This document shows, piece by piece, positions 1 to 6,261 of a stretch of 11,882 nt of DNA (position 1 is its first letter; every line of letters starts with the position of its first letter). The notes under the pieces were generated by a model that saw nothing but the letters and a program-made list of their open reading frames with translations, searched no databases and had not been told where the DNA came from. The stretch is from the NCBI GenBank assembly GCA_003445095.1, contig DLVS01000791.1:1-11882 (forward strand). Reading direction: 5' to 3'. The position numbers and the translations under genes are program-made. The stretch comes from Verrucomicrobiales bacterium. GTDB lineage: Bacteria > Verrucomicrobiota > Verrucomicrobiia > Limisphaerales > UBA9464.

Positions 1-55
1 CCCCTCCGCTGAATGATGGAATCCATTGCGGCCCGGTCTTCCTATCTTCCCCGCG

Positions 56-1369
56 ATGAGTGAAAGTCAAGATGCAGGGTGGGTCAGATTGGATCCGGGA
101 TGCCGGCGGCGTTGGGCGGTGCTGGTACTCCTAATGGCTCTGTGTTTCATCAGCCATTTCAACCGGGCCAGCATCACGAGCGCGGGGGATGAGCGGATCA
201 TGCAGCAATTCGGGATCAGTCCCGAGCGCATGGGAGTGATCTACTCGGCGTTCCTCATCGTTTACACGGCCTTCATGATTCCGGGAGGCTGGTTCTTGGA
301 CCGGTACGGCCCGCGCGTCGCGCTAGCCTGCATGGGACTTGGATCAGCGACGTTCTGCGCGATCACCGGCAGCGTCGGATTCGGCTGGGTCGAGGCCGGG
401 CAGGTTTGGCTGGCTTTGCTGCTAGTGCGTTCCGCGATGGGGTTCATGACGACTCCACTGCATCCGGGGGCGGCCAAAGCTGCAGGGGCCTGGTTTAGAT
501 CGGGCGGCAGCAACCTCGCGAATGGCCTGATCACGGGCGCCTCCATCCTGGCTTACGCCGCTGTTCATCCAGTGTTCGGGGCGTTGATCGACCGCGTGGA
601 CTGGCCTTCCGCGTTCCTCGTGACTGGGGCGGTGACCGCGCTGTTGTCGTTGGTCTGGTGGTTGGTGGGACGTGATCAGCCGGAGACTCAAATGGCGCTA
701 GCAACCCGCGACTCGGTAACGGAGGAAAATCCTGCTCCGACGAACCGTATTTGGCGGCGGGGCGGCTTGCTTTGGATTACGTTGAGTTATTCTGCGGTAG
801 GCTATTTCCAGTACCTGTTCTTCTACTGGTTGCACTACTACTTCGACGCTGTGGTTCACCTCGATAAGACGACCAGCCGCATTTACGCGGGCCTGCCGAA
901 CCTCGCCATGGCGTTATGCATGCCGATGGGTGGTTGGCTCGCCGATTGGCTGCGGCATCGACGTGGGCTTAGCTCGGTCGGGTGGGTGCCAGGATGCGGA
1001 ATGGCGGCGAGTTCGTTGTTGCTGCTCGTGGCGCTGGCCGCCCAATCGGCCGGTTGGGCCGTGATCTGGTTCACCCTCTCGCTGGGCATTCTGGGACTGT
1101 GCGAGGCTTCGTTCTGGACCGTCGCCGTCCAAATGGGCGGTCACCGAGGCGGTCTCTCGGCGTCAGTCATGAACACAGGCGGAAACGGCATCGGGTTGCT
1201 GGCTCCGATGCTCACCCCGTGGATCGGTCAGCGCCTTGGGTGGCATTGGGGCATTGGCGTGGGTGCCGCAGTCGGAGTTCTCGGTGCGCTTTGTTGGTTG
1301 CGGATTCGTCCCGCGCCAAACGTGTCATCGGCATCTGCCGAACCGCACAAACCACTCGACTCGAAGTGA
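56..1369 (+). CDS. MFS transporter, anion:cation symporter-like
   Basis: Predicted inner-membrane secondary transporter of the major facilitator superfamily, 437 aa, with about twelve hydrophobic segments. The loop between helices 2 and 3 carries the MFS signature GGWFLDRYGPR (residues 77-87). The start (RWAVLVLLMALCFISHFNRA) and the late segment with SVMNTGGNGIG resemble the ACS family (hexuronate, glucarate and phthalate permeases), so an organic anion is the likeliest substrate, but none can be named. The ATG at 56 was chosen because the protein then begins in a normal short cytoplasmic tail. A TTG at 26 would add ten residues, and neither start has a clear Shine-Dalgarno. It converges on the methyltransferase gene with 25 bp between the stops, so it is probably not part of the denitrification regulon. 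Family confidence is high and substrate unknown. Confidence 0.88.
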   Translation: MSESQDAGWVRLDPGCRRRWAVLVLLMALCFISHFNRASITSAGDERIMQQFGISPERMGVIYSAFLIVYTAFMIPGGWFLDRYGPRVALACMGLGSATFCAITGSVGFGWVEAGQVWLALLLVRSAMGFMTTPLHPGAAKAAGAWFRSGGSNLANGLITGASILAYAAVHPVFGALIDRVDWPSAFLVTGAVTALLSLVWWLVGRDQPETQMALATRDSVTEENPAPTNRIWRRGGLLWITLSYSAVGYFQYLFFYWLHYYFDAVVHLDKTTSRIYAGLPNLAMALCMPMGGWLADWLRHRRGLSSVGWVPGCGMAASSLLLLVALAAQSAGWAVIWFTLSLGILGLCEASFWTVAVQMGGHRGGLSASVMNTGGNGIGLLAPMLTPWIGQRLGWHWGIGVGAAVGVLGALCWLRIRPAPNVSSASAEPHKPLDSK

Positions 1370-1394
1370 AAGATTTCGCCCTTTCGCCAACCCG

Positions 1395-2177
1395 TCAGCG
1401 GTTCCGGGTCAACGCCACCTCCATCTGCTGAAACCGGAATTCGTTCGCTTTCTCCGGCGGAACTCCCGCGCGGTAGCGGGACAATACGTCGGTAATGAAG
1501 ATCGGTCGTTCGGATTCCGGCAGTCGGCGCAGCCATTCCACGAAGGTTGCCCGGCAGAACTCGGTAAATGCTTCGGGCGTCTCGAAGTCCCACGCTCGTT
1601 GCTCGACGAGAATATGATCGATCTCAAAACCGGCCCGCGCTGCCATGGTGCGGTACTCTTCCGGCGTGAAATGGGCGAAGGGCGCTTGGAAATCGTTGAA
1701 GTAGCTGACCCACCGCGGCGCTTGTCGGGTGTCCTCAATGAAATATTCCAACACCACTTTGCCTTTGGGCACAAACCGTAGCGTTGCTCGTCCGCCGGGT
1801 TTCAGCGCCTCGTAGAGGCTTCGCAAAGCCGCCTCTTGCTCGCGAACCCAGTGCAGGGCGTTGAAGGACACCGCCAGATCGAATTCCTCTCGATACGGCA
1901 GACTTCGAGCATCCGCGATGGCAAAACGTAGGTTGGCAGTCTTCTCCGGTGGGAAATGGCGGATCGCAAAGTCGATCATGTTGTGCGATGGATCGACACC
2001 TAACACCGAACCGCGGGGCACCATCCGCGCAATCTCGGCGGTTACTTTACCATCGCCACAGCCCACATCGATGATCCGTTCGCTTCCGCCCAGCTTCAAA
2101 CGACGAAGCTCCTCTTCGGCCAGCATCATCTGGCAGGTGGAGATATGGTTGTAACGGCTGGCGTTCCATTCGCTCAT
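1395..2177 (-). CDS. Class I SAM-dependent methyltransferase (Tam-like)
   Basis: 260-aa soluble Rossmann-fold methyltransferase. Motif I is IIDVGCGDG (residues 35-43), the acidic SAM-ribose residue is Asp62 in LGVDPS, the motif IV region is FDLAVSFNALHWV (99-111), and LKPGG (125-129) is the usual post-motif turn. The HWV ending and overall length recall trans-aconitate 2-methyltransferase and related small-molecule enzymes, but the substrate cannot be read from the sequence. The ATG at 2177 has a good AAGGA Shine-Dalgarno 8 nt upstream. It lies downstream of the DNR-type regulator on the same strand, after a 157-bp gap containing inverted repeats, so it may be the last gene of that unit or have its own promoter. 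A link to nitrogen-oxide metabolism is only positional. Confidence 0.88.
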   Translation of the reverse strand: MSEWNASRYNHISTCQMMLAEEELRRLKLGGSERIIDVGCGDGKVTAEIARMVPRGSVLGVDPSHNMIDFAIRHFPPEKTANLRFAIADARSLPYREEFDLAVSFNALHWVREQEAALRSLYEALKPGGRATLRFVPKGKVVLEYFIEDTRQAPRWVSYFNDFQAPFAHFTPEEYRTMAARAGFEIDHILVEQRAWDFETPEAFTEFCRATFVEWLRRLPESERPIFITDVLSRYRAGVPPEKANEFRFQQMEVALTRNR

Positions 2178-2185
2178 GCGGCGTA

Positions 2186-2190
2186 TCCTT
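2186..2190 (-). promoter_or_regulatory. Shine-Dalgarno of the methyltransferase gene
   Basis: AAGGA on the minus strand, 8 nt before the ATG at 2177. It is one of the few clear ribosome binding sites in the window and supports this start. Confidence 0.7.
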
Positions 2191-2203
2191 GCCGGGAGTG
2201 CTT

Positions 2204-2218
2204 CCGATTTCCAATCGG
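2204..2218. repeat. Perfect 6-3-6 inverted repeat upstream of the methyltransferase
   Basis: CCGATT, spacer TCC, AATCGG, centred about 34 bp upstream of the methyltransferase ATG. It could be an operator or an mRNA hairpin. It touches the next inverted repeat at base 2218, so the two hairpins compete for the same base. No regulator can be assigned. Confidence 0.4.
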
Positions 2219-2248
2219 CCGTTTGCCGCCTTCGCAGGTGGCAACGGC
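2218..2248. repeat. GC-rich inverted repeat between regulator and methyltransferase
   Basis: GCCGTTTGCC (2218-2227) is nearly complementary to GGCAACGGC (2240-2248), with one unpaired base and a 12-nt loop. In minus-strand RNA this gives a strong hairpin about 90 nt after the regulator stop, but no T-run follows. It may be a transcript end, processing site or attenuator between the two genes. Confidence 0.35.
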
Positions 2249-2334
2249 GGCGGTCCCGGATGGTGGGGCAACGCTGGTGGAGTGGTCCGGGGGGACGTGG
2301 AAGATGAACGCCCGGCTCAGGTTCGGAGCTTTCG

Positions 2335-3081
2335 TCAATCGCCGAGATTTCGGTGCAGCAGTTCCCTCAGGCGGCCGGGCGCGGGAACGATGAAGGTATT
2401 CCCTTTCACTTCCAGCAGATGTTGACCTCGAAGCTTGGCGAGAGACCGCGAGAAGGTTTCACTCACGGTGCCTAACTCAGCCGCCAGGGTTCGCTTGGTC
2501 CCGCGCAACTCAATCGTCACCGGACCGGACTCTCCGGCCGGACAGCGTTTGATGAGCCAGTTGGCCAGCCGGGTCTCGACGTCTTTGAGAGTCAAGTCTT
2601 CCAACTGACTGACCACAACCCGCAAGTGGGCGCTCATGGAACCCAGAATTCGTAGGGCGATCTCGGGATGGCGTTTCAGCAAATCGACGAAGCCGCTTTT
2701 CTGGATCTGGAGCACCTGCGACGCTTCCACGGCCCGAGCGTCCGCCGGATATCCGCGCTCGGTGGCGAGTGCGGCTTCGGCGAACGTTTCGCCGGCACGG
2801 AAGACGTGGATGACTTGTTCCTTTCCGGCAGCATTGACTCGGTGGACGTTGATGGCGCCCTTTTGCACCAGATAAAACCCGGTCGCCGGTTCGCCTTCGT
2901 GAAACAGGTATTCGCCTTTGGTCAGCGTGCGGACGGTTACCAAGTTGGCCACGGCTTGCAGGTCTTCGGTACGTAATCCCGCAAAAAGTTGGCAACTGCG
3001 CAGCGTCGACATCAACGCGGCGAGACGAAGATCGGACAAGGGATTGGGCACGGGGAAAGTTTGACCATCCCGGAGTGCCAT
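2335..3081 (-). CDS. dnr: CRP/FNR-family transcription regulator, DNR type
   Basis: 248-aa regulator with an N-terminal cyclic-nucleotide-binding-like beta-roll and a C-terminal winged helix. Effector-domain landmarks are GEPATGFYLVQKGAINVHR (63-81) and GETFAEAAL (97-105), which recall Pseudomonas DNR, a heme-dependent NO sensor. The dimer helix is near 150-175. The recognition helix at 205-217 contains Glu208, Ser211 and Arg212 (ExxSR), the FNR/DNR signature for TTGA-type half-sites. Only Cys30 and Cys180 are present, so an FNR-type 4Fe-4S cluster is unlikely. Sites of the expected form lie at 3435-3448, 4486-4499 and, weaker, 4575-4588. The ATG at 3081 lacks a clear Shine-Dalgarno, and an internal ATG at 3012 would give 225 aa, close to DNR length, so the start is uncertain. 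It lies 55 bp downstream of the DUF2249 gene and is probably co-transcribed with it. NO sensing is inferred from similarity and context. Confidence 0.85.
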   Translation of the reverse strand: MALRDGQTFPVPNPLSDLRLAALMSTLRSCQLFAGLRTEDLQAVANLVTVRTLTKGEYLFHEGEPATGFYLVQKGAINVHRVNAAGKEQVIHVFRAGETFAEAALATERGYPADARAVEASQVLQIQKSGFVDLLKRHPEIALRILGSMSAHLRVVVSQLEDLTLKDVETRLANWLIKRCPAGESGPVTIELRGTKRTLAAELGTVSETFSRSLAKLRGQHLLEVKGNTFIVPAPGRLRELLHRNLGD

Positions 3082-3102
3082 CGCGACTCAAATGCTACCT
3101 GA

Positions 3103-3146
3103 GGAGGAACCGGGGACACGTTCCCCAATTCGCCGATCATTCCTCC
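3103..3146. repeat. Nested inverted repeat between DUF2249 and regulator genes
   Basis: Outer arms GGAGGAA (3103-3109) and TTCCTCC (3140-3146) enclose inner arms GGGGA (3112-3116) and TCCCC (3122-3126). The outer right arm overlaps the last codons of DUF2249, so a hairpin would form at its mRNA end and span most of the 55-bp gap to the regulator. It may set the relative amounts of the two proteins. There is no T-run, so it is not a classic terminator. Confidence 0.4.
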
Positions 3147-3376
3147 CGCCAAAAATACACGATCCAGTCGCCGCCTTGTCCGGGCTCAAAACGGCACCGG
3201 AATCCTTCCCCGCCGAGCAACTCAATGAGTGGCGCCGGCAAAAACGGCGCGACCAATAACAACCCCTCGTTCGACGCCAATTGGGCAACGCGAGCTCGAA
3301 TGCGAGCCAGCGGTTCTTCGCCCCGGGCGATGAGCGGCCGGACGTCGAATCGTTTGAAGGCGGTAAGCGGAGGCAT
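3137..3376 (-). CDS. DUF2249 domain protein
   Basis: Small soluble protein of 79 aa filling one DUF2249 domain: FDVRPLIARGEEPLARI near residues 10-26, a central LLLVAPFLPAPLIELL segment, then GFRCRFEP and a C-terminal strand GGDWIVYFWREE. The fold is SirA/TusA-like. Members often lie beside denitrification and NO-response genes, but no biochemical activity is established that I can name. The ATG at 3376 was chosen because the domain starts directly after it and because the longer frame's TTG (3448) is part of a regulator box. No good Shine-Dalgarno is visible. It is first in a minus-strand series with the DNR-type regulator and is divergent from the cupin gene across a shared box centred 65 bp upstream of this start. 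Confidence 0.75.
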   Translation of the reverse strand: MPPLTAFKRFDVRPLIARGEEPLARIRARVAQLASNEGLLLVAPFLPAPLIELLGGEGFRCRFEPGQGGDWIVYFWREE

Positions 3377-3434
3377 CGGACAGGGATATGTTCTCGGTCG
3401 CGGAGGCTCGGGACAACTGGCATTCGTCAATCCT

Positions 3435-3448
3435 TTGATCGATGTCAA
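3435..3448. promoter_or_regulatory. DNR/FNR-type box between DUF2249 and cupin genes
   Basis: TTGATCGATGTCAA fits TTGAY-N4-RTCAA exactly (TTGAT, CGAT, GTCAA), the form used by DNR/NNR/ANR regulators. It lies between divergent genes, so it can serve both. On the plus side a class II activator centred at -41.5 puts +1 at 3483, the A of the cupin ATG, and the -10 window 3471-3476 reads CACAAT (4 of 6 matches to TATAAT). On the minus side the same geometry gives +1 near 3400 and a leader of about 24 nt before the DUF2249 ATG, although no good -10 is seen there. Binding by the nearby regulator is inferred. Confidence 0.75.
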
Positions 3449-3482
3449 ACGTCACTCCGGCGGGAGCAGGCACAATTGCACC

Positions 3483-3839
3483 ATGTCGGAACCACAATCC
3501 TCCTCGGCGCACCCTCTCGTTTTCCACGCGCCAGCTCACTCACCAGCCGCCCGAGCGATCATTAGTCGAGCGGAGCTGACGACACCTAACGCGCGGCTCG
3601 TCTCGTTCGCGTTCGGCGAAGAGGCGGAGTTGTCCGAACACACCGCGGCTCGGCCGGCCCTGGTCCATATTGTGCGGGGCGAATGTGAATTTCGACTTGG
3701 CCACGAGACTCACCATCTCCAGGCCGGGGATGTAGTCTGGATGCCGCCGGGAACGCCGCATGCCCTGCACGCTCGCGGACCGTTTATGATGTGGTTGATA
3801 TTGCTCGCGAACGAGGGTCCAGGGCTGCCCCACGCTTAA
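3483..3839 (+). CDS. Small single-domain cupin protein
   Basis: 118-aa protein with one cupin barrel. Cupin motif 2 is clear: GDVVWMPPGTPHALH (G-x5-P-x-G-x2-H, about residues 80-94). Motif 1 is degenerate: it has one His in the segment LSEHTAARPALVHIVRG and lacks the usual HxH pair, so metal binding may be reduced or altered. No signal peptide is seen, so it is probably cytoplasmic. Small cupins of this kind recur beside nitrogen-oxide regulators, but the role is not established. The ATG at 3483 has no Shine-Dalgarno at normal spacing (the nearest, GGAG, ends 16 nt upstream), which fits the leaderless transcript predicted from the box at 3435-3448. It converges on the GYD gene. Confidence 0.75.
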   Translation: MSEPQSSSAHPLVFHAPAHSPAARAIISRAELTTPNARLVSFAFGEEAELSEHTAARPALVHIVRGECEFRLGHETHHLQAGDVVWMPPGTPHALHARGPFMMWLILLANEGPGLPHA

Positions 3840-4044
3840 CCATTCTACGTCCACGCAATTATCAATTCGGTACCGAACATCCGGGAGGCTTCCGCCGACA
3901 ATATGTCGAGGCAGGCCCCTCGCGTTAGGAAGTGCGGATGGCACGCGGCGAGTTTCCGGACCCGGGCTTACATCCGGCTCATGGCGCTCTTCCTCCGGCA
4001 GCCTCGGTCGAGTCCTCGCTAGGAACGCCTGCGGACCCCTGACC
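3840..4044. other. Spacer between convergent cupin and GYD genes
   Basis: 205 bp between two converging genes. I see no convincing coding frame, no hairpin followed by a T-run, and no TTGA-type box. A bidirectional terminator would be expected here but none is recognisable. Confidence 0.4.
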
Positions 4045-4341
4045 TCACACCCGCTTCTTGGAGACGTTAGCTTCCATCTCTTCGGCCGTAAAAGCCTGGG
4101 AAGTGCTCGTGCGGACGTAACCGGCCGACACCAAATCTCTCAAGCATTGTCGCACCGGGCCGGCCGAATCCGCCCGAAGAACCAAGAGCCCATCGTGGTC
4201 GCCGAGCAGCCAATACTGACCCTCAACATGAACACCGGCACGTTCGGCCGCTTGGGCGAACGCCCGGGCGCGGGTCGTCGATTTGTGAATCGCGCTCGCG
4301 CCTTTGTCGGTAAACCGGATGAGACTAATGTAGGTAGGCAT
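4045..4341 (-). CDS. GYD-domain protein
   Basis: 98-aa soluble protein matching the small GYD family (ferredoxin-like alpha/beta fold). It starts MPTYISLIRFTDKG, continues with a helix RARAFAQAAERAGV, then YWLLGDHDGLLVL, where GDHD replaces the family's G-x-YD, and ends VRTSTSQAFTAEEME, the usual C-terminus. The molecular function of the family is not known. The ATG at 4341 was chosen because it puts the conserved MPTYISL at the N-terminus and gives the normal length. An upstream ATG at 4434 would add 31 basic residues without family character. It is transcribed away from nirK, with the box at 4486-4499 between the two genes, so it may belong to the same regulon. Confidence 0.8.
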   Translation of the reverse strand: MPTYISLIRFTDKGASAIHKSTTRARAFAQAAERAGVHVEGQYWLLGDHDGLLVLRADSAGPVRQCLRDLVSAGYVRTSTSQAFTAEEMEANVSKKRV

Positions 4342-4485
4342 AACAATGGTGGACGAGTGTTCTAGGAAATGCCGAAGAACACGTTGCCTACGTCCGCGGC
4401 CCTTCTGAACAGTCCCTCGAGCGCGGCCGGACATAAGCGCAGGTTCATTCCGCGTGTTTGATCGGTGAAACTCACCGGCCTAGCC

Positions 4486-4499
4486 TTGACCACGGTCAA
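4486..4499. promoter_or_regulatory. DNR/FNR-type box, distal nirK/GYD site
   Basis: TTGACCACGGTCAA fits TTGAY-N4-RTCAA exactly and is a perfect 6-2-6 palindrome (TTGACC, AC, GGTCAA). Its centre is about 166 bp from the nirK ATG and 151 bp from the GYD ATG. A class II promoter from this site would start near 4534 toward nirK or near 4451 toward GYD, each with a leader above 100 nt. No convincing -10 was found at either. It could also act as an upstream site together with the proximal box. Confidence 0.65.
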
Positions 4500-4574
4500 A
4501 GCTTTCGTCGCAGCGAGAGGGCCGGTCGACCTCGAGAGCGGGTAGTCGGAATCGTCAGCGGACTTGGCAGAAAC

Positions 4575-4588
4575 GTGACCTGAGTCAA
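4575..4588. promoter_or_regulatory. Imperfect DNR/FNR-type box, proximal nirK site
   Basis: GTGACCTGAGTCAA has the right half-site GTCAA intact and one mismatch (G for T) in the left half-site. A class II activator here places nirK +1 at about 4623, giving a 36-nt leader. The -10 window 4611-4616 reads GAGAGT (3 of 6 matches), so support is modest. Its centre is 89 bp from the distal box. Confidence 0.5.
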
Positions 4589-4623
4589 AGCGGGGCATTG
4601 ATTCGATGATGAGAGTTTCGGCG

Positions 4624-4638
4624 CAGTGATAATCACTG
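4624..4638. promoter_or_regulatory. Perfect 7-1-7 palindrome before nirK
   Basis: CAGTGAT, A, ATCACTG, ending 20 bp upstream of the nirK ATG and lying at the start of the leader predicted from the proximal box. A repressor bound here would block transcription or clearance, or the RNA could form a hairpin at its 5' end. The TGATAATCA core loosely recalls Fur-family sites, but the match is too weak to name a regulator. Confidence 0.5.
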
Positions 4639-4645
4639 AATCTAG

Positions 4646-4649
4646 AAGG
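4646..4649 (+). promoter_or_regulatory. nirK Shine-Dalgarno
   Basis: AAGG (within AGAAGGT), 9 nt before the nirK ATG at 4659. It supports the chosen start, which is directly followed by the signal peptide. Confidence 0.6.
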
Positions 4650-4658
4650 TAGTGTCCT

Positions 4659-6185
4659 ATGAAAACTCTCCGTCTTAGCTATCGCGAGGTTTGCTTGGTC
4701 TTAGCCAGTGCGTTTCTCGCATCGCAGCTCTTCGCCGCTGAGGGCCCAACGTCTTTGGGAGAACCCAAGGGACCCGACACGAAGGGAATTGATCCCGCGC
4801 TGCGCGGCGAGGAACGGGCGATTCTTACCGCCGCCCCCAACGTGCCCCCACCCATTACTCGCAAGCATCCCACCAAAGTCATCGTCGACCTCGAGGTGAA
4901 AGAGGTGGTGAAAAAACTCGCGGATGGAGTCGAATATCTGTTCTGGACCTTCGGCGGTGAAGTGCCGGGCCTATTCATCCGCGTGCGCGAGGGAGACCTG
5001 GTGGAATTTCATCTGAAAAATCATCCCGACAGCAAGATGCCTCATAACATTGATCTGCATGCGGTCACCGGACCCGGCGGTGGGGCCGCTAGTTCGTTTA
5101 CCGCGCCCGGGCACGAATCCCAATTCTCCTTCAAGGCCATGAACCCTGGGCTCTACATTTATCACTGCGCCACCGCTCCCGTCGGCATGCACGTCGCCAA
5201 TGGCATGTATGGACTGATCTTAGTCGAGCCGAAAGAAGGACTGCTACCCGTGGATCGCGAATTCTATGTTTGCCAAGGTGATTTCTACACCGCTGGCAAA
5301 TTCGGCGAAGAAGGACTGCAGCCATTCGACCAAGACAAAGCGGTGAACGAGCAACCCTCTTATGTCGTGTTCAATGGAGCGGTTAACTCATTGGTGGGCG
5401 ACAACGCGATGCGGGCCAAGGTCGGTGAGCGAGTTCGCATCTTCTTTGGCAACGGGGGACCAAACCTCGTTTCGTCGTTCCACGTCATTGGTGAAATTTT
5501 TGACCGAGTCTATACGGAAGGCGGGGTCTTGGGGAACCAACGGCATGTGCAAACGACCCTCGTTCCCGCGGGCGGCTCCGCGATCGTCGAATTCGGATTA
5601 GAGGTGCCCGGAACATTCATCTTGGTGGATCACTCCTTGTTTAGAGCCTTCAACAAAGGCGCCCTGGGAATGCTCAAAGTCGAGGGCCCCGAAGACTTGT
5701 TGGTGTACTCCGGCAAGGAAGTGGACGCCGTTTACCTCGGCTCGCAGGCCGATGCGGGTGCGGGCAGCCAAAGGAAGGTGGCGGAGCTCCAAGCCCAAGT
5801 GAAGCAGGCCATCGCTGACAATCCTAAGATCGCCAGCCTGACCAAGGAAGTGCAGATCGAAAAGGGCAAACGCGTGTATATGCAAACTTGCTTTGCTTGT
5901 CATCAACCCACCGGGCTCGGCCTGCCGGGCGTCTTTCCGCCGTTGGCCAAGTCCGATTTTCTGCTCGCTGACAAGGATCGATCCATTCGCAGTGTCGTGA
6001 AAGGGCTGTCAGGTCCGATCACGGTCAATGGCAAGACCTTCAATGGTGTGATGCCACCCGTGGCCTTAAACGATGAACAAGTCGCTAACGTATTGACGTA
6101 CGTCCGCAATTCCTGGGGCAACAGCGGCGACCCAGTGCGCGTCGACGACGTTCGCCGAGTCCGAGCTGACGTCGCTCAACATTAG
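4659..6185 (+). CDS. nirK: Copper nitrite reductase with C-terminal cytochrome c domain
   Basis: 508-aa periplasmic enzyme reducing nitrite to nitric oxide. Residues 1-26 are a signal peptide ending LFA-A. Two cupredoxin domains follow. The first has HNIDLH (129-134: His129 type 1 Cu ligand, Asp132 catalytic, His134 type 2), YHC (168-170: His169 type 2, Cys170 type 1) and VGMHVANGM (175-183: His178 and Met183 type 1). The second has SSFHVIG with catalytic His275 and [16 protein letters not shown] with His325, the remaining type 2 ligand. All expected copper and proton-relay residues are present, and the short [11 protein letters not shown] loop is of the AniA type. A c-type cytochrome follows: CFACH at 411-415 and probable axial Met465 in GVMPP. 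The fused heme likely feeds electrons to the type 1 copper. nirV and sco lie downstream; two boxes and a palindrome precede it. Confidence 0.97.
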   Translation: MKTLRLSYREVCLVLASAFLASQLFAAEGPTSLGEPKGPDTKGIDPALRGEERAILTAAPNVPPPITRKHPTKVIVDLEVKEVVKKLADGVEYLFWTFGGEVPGLFIRVREGDLVEFHLKNHPDSKMPHNIDLHAVTGPGGGAASSFTAPGHESQFSFKAMNPGLYIYHCATAPVGMHVANGMYGLILVEPKEGLLPVDREFYVCQGDFYTAGKFGEEGLQPFDQDKAVNEQPSYVVFNGAVNSLVGDNAMRAKVGERVRIFFGNGGPNLVSSFHVIGEIFDRVYTEGGVLGNQRHVQTTLVPAGGSAIVEFGLEVPGTFILVDHSLFRAFNKGALGMLKVEGPEDLLVYSGKEVDAVYLGSQADAGAGSQRKVAELQAQVKQAIADNPKIASLTKEVQIEKGKRVYMQTCFACHQPTGLGLPGVFPPLAKSDFLLADKDRSIRSVVKGLSGPITVNGKTFNGVMPPVALNDEQVANVLTYVRNSWGNSGDPVRVDDVRRVRADVAQH

Positions 6186-6219
6186 TATTGGCGTGCTGTC
6201 GTACCAGCGTCGTGCAGAT

Positions 6220-6235
6220 GTTATTCAGGAATAAC
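6220..6235. promoter_or_regulatory. Perfect 7-2-7 palindrome between nirK and nirV
   Basis: GTTATTC, AG, GAATAAC, lying 34 bp after the nirK stop and 26 bp before the nirV ATG. The arms are AT-rich, unlike the flanking DNA. It may be an operator for an internal promoter. A weak hairpin stop after nirK is less likely because the stem is AT-rich and the 2-base loop is too tight. Confidence 0.45.
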
Positions 6236-6261
6236 TTTATTCATTGGAAAAGAGCCAAGCG

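Larger units (their letters stand above)
4342..4658. other. Divergent GYD/nirK control region
   Basis: 317 bp without a gene, between two start codons pointing outward. It holds an exact TTGAC-N4-GTCAA box, a one-mismatch box nearer nirK, a perfect 7-1-7 palindrome just before nirK and the nirK Shine-Dalgarno. This is the densest regulatory stretch of the window. Confidence 0.65.

Noticed and set aside
2189..2425. Gly/Trp-rich plus-strand frame
   Set aside because: It runs over the end of the regulator gene on the opposite strand and its composition reflects GGN-rich DNA. No start signal or family supports it.
3377..3448. N-terminal extension of the DUF2249 protein from a TTG at 3448
   Set aside because: The TTG is the first half-site of the regulator box TTGAC-N4-ATCAA on that strand, and the extra residues (Pro/Arg-rich) are not part of the domain.
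3540..3944. Minus-strand open frame across the cupin gene
   Set aside because: The translation has no domain character and lies opposite a recognisable cupin motif.
4342..4434. 31-residue extension of the GYD protein
   Set aside because: It is a basic sequence without family similarity. The conserved family start MPTYISL coincides with the ATG at 4341.
4458..4471. TTGAT-CGGT-GAAAC as a fourth regulator box
   Set aside because: Only the left half-site is intact. The right half-site has too few matches to ATCAA/GTCAA.
4597..4610. TTGATTCGATGATG before nirK as a regulator box
   Set aside because: The second half-site is TGATG, not RTCAA, so there is no dyad.
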